Assembly (NCBI RefSeq): GCF_000091045.1
Contig: NC_006682.1
Location: 500,001-537,500, forward strand
Direction of reading: 5' to 3'
Origin: Cryptococcus deneoformans JEC21
Lineage: Eukaryota > Basidiomycota > Tremellomycetes > Tremellales > Cryptococcaceae
Length of the DNA stretch: 37,500 nucleotides
In this document: positions 32,957 through 37,500 of the stretch, one piece after another
How the letters are laid out: every line of letters starts with the position of its first letter
Position numbering within the stretch: position 1 is the stretch's first letter
Translations under genes and position numbers: made by a program
The notes under the pieces: model-generated
Databases searched by the model: none
What the model saw: only the letters and a program-made list of their open reading frames with translations
What the model was told of the DNA's origin: nothing

Positions 32957-35900
32957 CTACTCATCCTCAAACGGGTACTCAAACGCTGGTGGGGCCTCTG
33001 CCTCCTCCTCGGGCTCTTGCTGTTGTTGTTGAGCTTGCCCAGTAACACCCGAACCCGGCGCCCCACCAGACCCTTCTGCGGTAGCCTGCGCCAAAATAGC
33101 TGCTGCCGCTTCGGGGTTTGCCGGCAGCCATCCAGGCCACAACTCCTTACTCAGTTCAATATACTCTGCAGGCTCCTCGGGCTTTTCGTCTCGAAGAACC
33201 ACGATACTGCCACTCGCACTCGCTCCTGACGCTAACGTTGATGGTTTACCGTTAATATTAGAGCCAGAAAGAGGAGAGTGGTCAAGAGGTCGGACGGGCG
33301 TGTATCGTCCCGAAGTAGGGAAGGTGACGTATGCCAATTGTGACGGGGTAACGCGGGACATGTTCGGGATTTTGAAAGAGGATGGCTCAGATGGTTTAGA
33401 TTTTTTTGGTGTAGGCGCGGCATCCTTGCCCTTCCCACTCTCTTCAGCCTTGTCGTCGGTCTCCATAACCTCACCCGCTTCGGCCTTCTTGACCCTCTCC
33501 CTCGCCTTAGCCCTTGCAGTAGTAGAAAGCACGGCAGCCTTCTGCTTGTCCTTCTTCTTCTCCTCCACCTTCTTCTCAGTGGCCGGATAAGCATACAAGC
33601 TCGGGCGGGCGTGGCATTCAAGCTCCAGTTGTGGAACCTTCATCTTGCCATCGATAGCAATCACTGCTGTAGGGGTGAAAGCAAGACCCAAACCGTGGGC
33701 GAGAGGGAACCAGTACCAGAACTGAACAAAAAGCGCCATACCGACAACAGCGTTCTGGTTCAAAGTACCAGCTCGTGTAGAGAGGGCTAGGGTCAGGTTG
33801 CGACCACCGGCATCAATGATACCCTGGGCGAGAGAAGCACCGAATCGAGCCATGGGATCTTCGTGTTTGTCGGCGACGACCTTGGCAAAAAGTTCTCGAA
33901 TGGTGATAGACTTGGGGCATGCGGCTTCGGATTGTTGGATGAGAATCATGGCAAGGGAGATGTAAGCACCTTGACGGACATAGTCAACAGGGTCTTTGGT
34001 CATGGGTTCAAGGAGCTCAATGGCAGACTACCAAAATCACATTAGCCATTTTCATCCCAAGGAAGATTTTAATCTATATTTACCTCAAGACCAGTAGCAG
34101 CACACGAGATACCCAAAGCAAGCGTCGCACCATACCTCACATGGGGGTTATAGCTCTCGGCCAACAGCTGCACAACCCTAGGCACTGTAGTGTGGTTTCT
34201 GAAGAGTACAAAACCAAGAGCGGTGACAGCAGCCCGTCGAACATCGTCATTGACATCAGAGACAGCGACATGGAGAAGCTTCTTGACAGCCTTGTTGTTA
34301 CCCGTACCCGCAAAGGCGAGGGCGATGGTGTACATACCGCCATATCGGAGGATGGCATCCTAGGCATCTTGTCAGTGCTAGGCAAAGGTTGAATGTCCGA
34401 AAAGCTCACCTTGTCCTCCGTCAACCTCTGGATCACAGGGTTCGCTGCCTCCCTCTGACCGTACATCAAGAACGCGATACCCATAGCCAAACCCCGGATA
34501 ATCTTCTCATGCTGTGTTTCCCTCGCGTAAGATAACATCTCCTCCAAAGCTCTCTCTGACGCTGTACCGAGCATCACAAGACCCATGGCATAACCTGCGG
34601 CCTCGCCCGCGACAGCATCATCTTGGAAGAGGATTGGTCGAATCTCGTCGTAAATTTCATCGTCGGCAGAAGCCAATGCGCTAACGCCCATACCAAGAGC
34701 AGCACCGTGTTGGACGAGAGGGTCGTTACCTTCGGCCAAACCCTTCTTGAGCTCTTCCTCAGCAAACTCGACACGACCGGCATAGATGAGACCAAGCGCG
34801 AAGAGGGCACCTCCTTCACTGTACTTGTTGGGAGCAGCACCTCCGGGAAGGTAGGGCTTTACGACGCGGTTACCGTTGACCCAGCTTCCACGGTGAATGA
34901 GACCCAAAGCGGCAGTTGTGGAGAACTTGGCCCAGTTGGAAGCTCGGCCGAGCCAGTCGAGGTTCTCACGAAGGAACTTGTCCGATGTGGTGCCGCAGTG
35001 GGCAAAAGCGTTGGTGAAGGTGATGGCGGAGTGATAGATGGAATATCGATCTTCAAGAGTTTCCTTGGTGACTTTAAGTATTGACATGTCGGTCTTGTTG
35101 TTCCTACTGAGGAAATTGAGGAACAGTTCGGCGCTGGTGTCGCCTCGAAGAATGTTATTTAAGACTACCCGGACATCGTCCTCCTACAACATATTTAGCG
35201 GGACTTTGCGAATCAAATGGACACAACTCACAGAGCCGTCGACAGGCGCAGCCCATTTGGTCTCTCCCAACTTTTCCCGCACCTCGTCGATAAACGCTTG
35301 AGATGCCACTTCGGTGAGGTCAAACGCAATTTGGTACACCGTCAAGTTGTCGTCAACCTCGAGAAGCTTGACGAGGGATTCTACTGTTGATTCAACGTCT
35401 GAGCTTTGAGCCCAAACGGTAGTTATAGAATTCCAATCGGGGTTGGGGTTGAGATGGAATAATCGGCGAAGGAGGCTGAACAACTAGCGAAATGTCAATT
35501 CTTGTATATATTTTTAATATCCCCAAGGAGACTTACATTGGCACGGAAATCTTCCGGCCAAGCCTCATTCCCGCTAGTACCTGAGACAACCTCTGCAAGG
35601 ACATATCGCAACAAATTCTCATCATGCACGACTCGCTCAGACTTCGATGAAGATGCTTGAGATGGCCCTCTAGAACTAAGATAGATCATCTCGATAAGGT
35701 CGAGCCGCCGAAGGGAGAGCGCCAAACCCATTGCCTACAGTTTGTCAGAAAGAATCGGATGCTGAGACAAGATCCAGACGTACGAGCTTTGCATTCTCCC
35801 CAGAGCTGCTTCGGAGAACAGAGTCAACAATGCTCTGCAGATCCGCTGGGATATCCTCTCCTTTTTGCGTTTTGTCAATCGCCTGATCCAAGCATCCAGC

Positions 35901-36362
35901 TACAAATCCAACCATTACTGAATCAGCATACCGGCCTCTGCCTCCCCAATAGACACGAGGCAAGACGAACCGATGATCGTTTCCCTGTACTCTCCTTCAG
36001 ATTCCTTCTCAAATGCTACCCCAGCCTTCAATGCAAACTCTACAGCTTCATCTTGGAAACCCATGTAAAAGTAAATCTTGGAGATGAGGAGTGCGGCAAA
36101 CGGTCGGTTCTCCGGGGCAAGTTCTTTGGAAAGAGGGTCGGCCAACAATTCCCTGCGGTACATATCAGTTCATGTTCTTATATAAAAGCCAAATCCAAGA
36201 AAGATAGACTTACAGATAAGGAAGCTTGTCCGACATTTCTGCCCAGAACTGGCCAACGATGGAGAGAAGGTGGTTGAGGGCGTAGACCCTGACATCCTTG
36301 TCGGGATCTTCAAGGAGGGTGAGGGATCCTGCTGCTGACGTCGTTACTGCTGGGACTGGCAT
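32957..36362 (-). CDS. RPN2: 26S proteasome regulatory subunit Rpn2 (PSMD1)
   Basis: Largest scaffold subunit of the 19S base; it binds Rpn10/Rpn13 and other base subunits. Start [25 protein letters not shown] at 36362, with N-terminal helices ([23 protein letters not shown]). The PC-repeat toroid is encoded at about 34070-35080 (segments such as [63 protein letters not shown]). After a hydrophobic last repeat ([21 protein letters not shown]) comes a charged KEKKKDKQ-type linker (33500-33560). The C-terminus is [11 protein letters not shown], resembling the Rpn13-binding tail of Rpn2. About nine introns. Convergent with GCN2, whose stop is 178 nt away. Complete and of normal length (about 990 aa). 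Confidence 0.95.
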
Positions 36363-37190
36363 TGTGGTGGCGGAAAGGGATTCTGGAGGAAGAAAGAAGT
36401 AAGCAGGAAGGAAGGAAGGCAGTAACGCGTCAAGTAAGCGGCCCACTGTTCGTGAGACACTGACGCTTGCGTGGTGGATGCCTCCTGGTTCTGGTGATAG
36501 TGGAGTTGGCCACGTGGTGTTCGCGTGGCGGGAATCAACGGAAAATGGTGTGTGGCACCGTTTGCGTCATCACTTTCTGCCGTTCTTGACGTGCTCTCTT
36601 AGGCCTCACTGCTATCTTTCCTCAACCTGCTCTACGGCTGTTTGGCATTGGTGTTTGACATCAGCTGCTAGTTCCAAGTTACATTTCACGAAAATGAGTA
36701 GGAAGAGGGTCGTTTGATGCATAATGCTGAGGTACATTTCAACGTAGTCTTTCGTTCAGAATGGACTTTAAAGGAGAATTCAATTGTCGAGCATCGCGCA
36801 CGTACTTTCTTAGTCCTCTCGGCCTGCTCCTTGATCTACGTTCATCTCTTGTCTCCCATCTCCACCTCACTCCACACAGTTCTAAACAGCTCATCTATAC
36901 CCATTGTTTTCTTCTCATCTCCTGTGGCGCCAGGCCATCTGAGTCCTTTGTTGTACACGTACATAATCCCAACCGACCGATTACTTGTAGTCCCTCTTAA
37001 TCCAAAGTCATAAGCAGATGCATAAATAATCAGATGATTCCAAAAATAAAACAACCCAAACCATGCACCCGATGCGAAGGGTATACCCTGAATTACACTT
37101 TCCAAAAAGAAACGAACCTATATGCTGTCTAGCTATGTGCTTTTTCTACATCCCCTCTATTCAATCCCCTCTCCCAAACCTTCATACCGC
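36363..37190. other. Intergenic: Rpn2 promoter and aconitase 3' flank
   Basis: It covers the Rpn2 upstream region (about 36363-36700) and a stretch downstream of the aconitase stop. I found no exact proteasome-element heptamer and no convincing gene or RNA. The short open frames here look like chance. Confidence 0.5.
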
Positions 37191-37500
37191 TTAGACCTTA
37201 CCGGCCTTCCTAGCCTGCTCACCAATCCAGTTCAAAGCGCTTCCCGCCCTCAACCACTCTATCTGATCTTTACTCAACGTATGCCTCGCCTCAATCTCGA
37301 CCTTCTCCCCACTAGGCTTCTCCACCACAATCTTGACAATCTCCCCACCCTTTCCAGCCATCACGTCTTCAAGACCCTTGGTGGTGACCTTGTCATGCGC
37401 AGAGATTTTGGCATAGTCGGCCTTGTCGACGAACCAGAGAGGAAGGATACCTTGCTTCTTGAGGTTGGTCTCGTGGATACGGGCGAATGAACGGGCGAGG
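37191..37500 (-). CDS. ACO1: Aconitate hydratase, C-terminal end (partial)
   Basis: The frame is open from the window edge to the stop at 37191 and is one exon here. It carries RSFARIHETNLKKQGILPLWF, followed by VDKADYAKI, EARHTLSKDQIEWLRAGSALNWI, and KAGKV at the end. This is the C-terminal domain 4 of mitochondrial-type aconitase, which isomerises citrate to isocitrate with a 4Fe-4S cluster in the TCA cycle. The Ser-Phe-Ala-Arg and RAGSALN segments are characteristic; the catalytic Ser and the Fe-S cysteines lie outside the window. Mitochondrial rather than homoaconitase is an inference from these segments. The rest of the gene is off the right edge. Confidence 0.85.
   Translation of the reverse strand, partial: LARSFARIHETNLKKQGILPLWFVDKADYAKISAHDKVTTKGLEDVMAGKGGEIVKIVVEKPSGEKVEIEARHTLSKDQIEWLRAGSALNWIGEQARKAGKV

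Noticed and set aside
34623..35084. Plus-strand frame of about 150 codons
   Set aside because: Antisense to the PC-repeat region of Rpn2; no independent similarity.
36363..36720. Proteasome-associated control element upstream of Rpn2
   Set aside because: I looked for GGTGGCAAA and its complement and found only poor partial matches; the element is also an ascomycete feature.

Overview
The window is nuclear DNA of a basidiomycete, most likely a Tremellales yeast such as Cryptococcus. The genes are compact and split by many short introns of about 40-100 nt with GT..AG ends, often only 40-60 nt. Most proteins are clearly eukaryotic orthologues: Mph1/FANCM, Bsd2, Gcn2, Rpn2 and mitochondrial aconitase. 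The genus is an inference from gene structure and protein similarity. No database search was run.

Layout. 23-4789 (-) is an Mph1/FANCM-type DNA helicase. 5285-5960 (-) is a small RidA/YjgF-family protein. 6490-7707 (+) is a broken, 5'-truncated MFS drug transporter with an in-frame stop and a frameshift. 8454-10325 (+) is a Bsd2/NDFIP-type ubiquitin-ligase adaptor. 10658-12447 (-) is glutathione-dependent formaldehyde dehydrogenase. 13287-16516 is an LTR retrotransposon relic with gag and protease only. 16746-18622 (-) is a second formaldehyde-dehydrogenase-like zinc enzyme. 19310-20372 (+) is S-formylglutathione hydrolase. 21113-23539 (-) is a transketolase-family enzyme that resembles dihydroxyacetone synthase. 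24566-25764 (-) is a HAD phosphatase. 26118-32779 (+) is the eIF2-alpha kinase Gcn2. 32957-36362 (-) is proteasome subunit Rpn2. 37191-37500 (-) is the 3' end of an aconitase that continues past the window.

The most striking arrangement is 10.6-23.5 kb. Four enzymes that can handle formaldehyde sit side by side: the two enzymes of the glutathione route to formate, a paralogous dehydrogenase, and a DAS-like transketolase that could fix formaldehyde onto xylulose 5-phosphate. The second dehydrogenase and the hydrolase are divergent and share a 687-bp promoter. The retroelement lies inside this group, with its LTRs in the same transcriptional direction as the downstream dehydrogenase. This looks like a C1 detoxification or assimilation cluster; the joint function is inferred.

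The flanking regions are ordinary housekeeping genes. Smaller points of interest are two upstream ORFs before GCN2, a strong hairpin next to a perfect palindrome upstream of the DAS-like gene, and a 39-nt stop-free intron inside the Mph1 helicase core.
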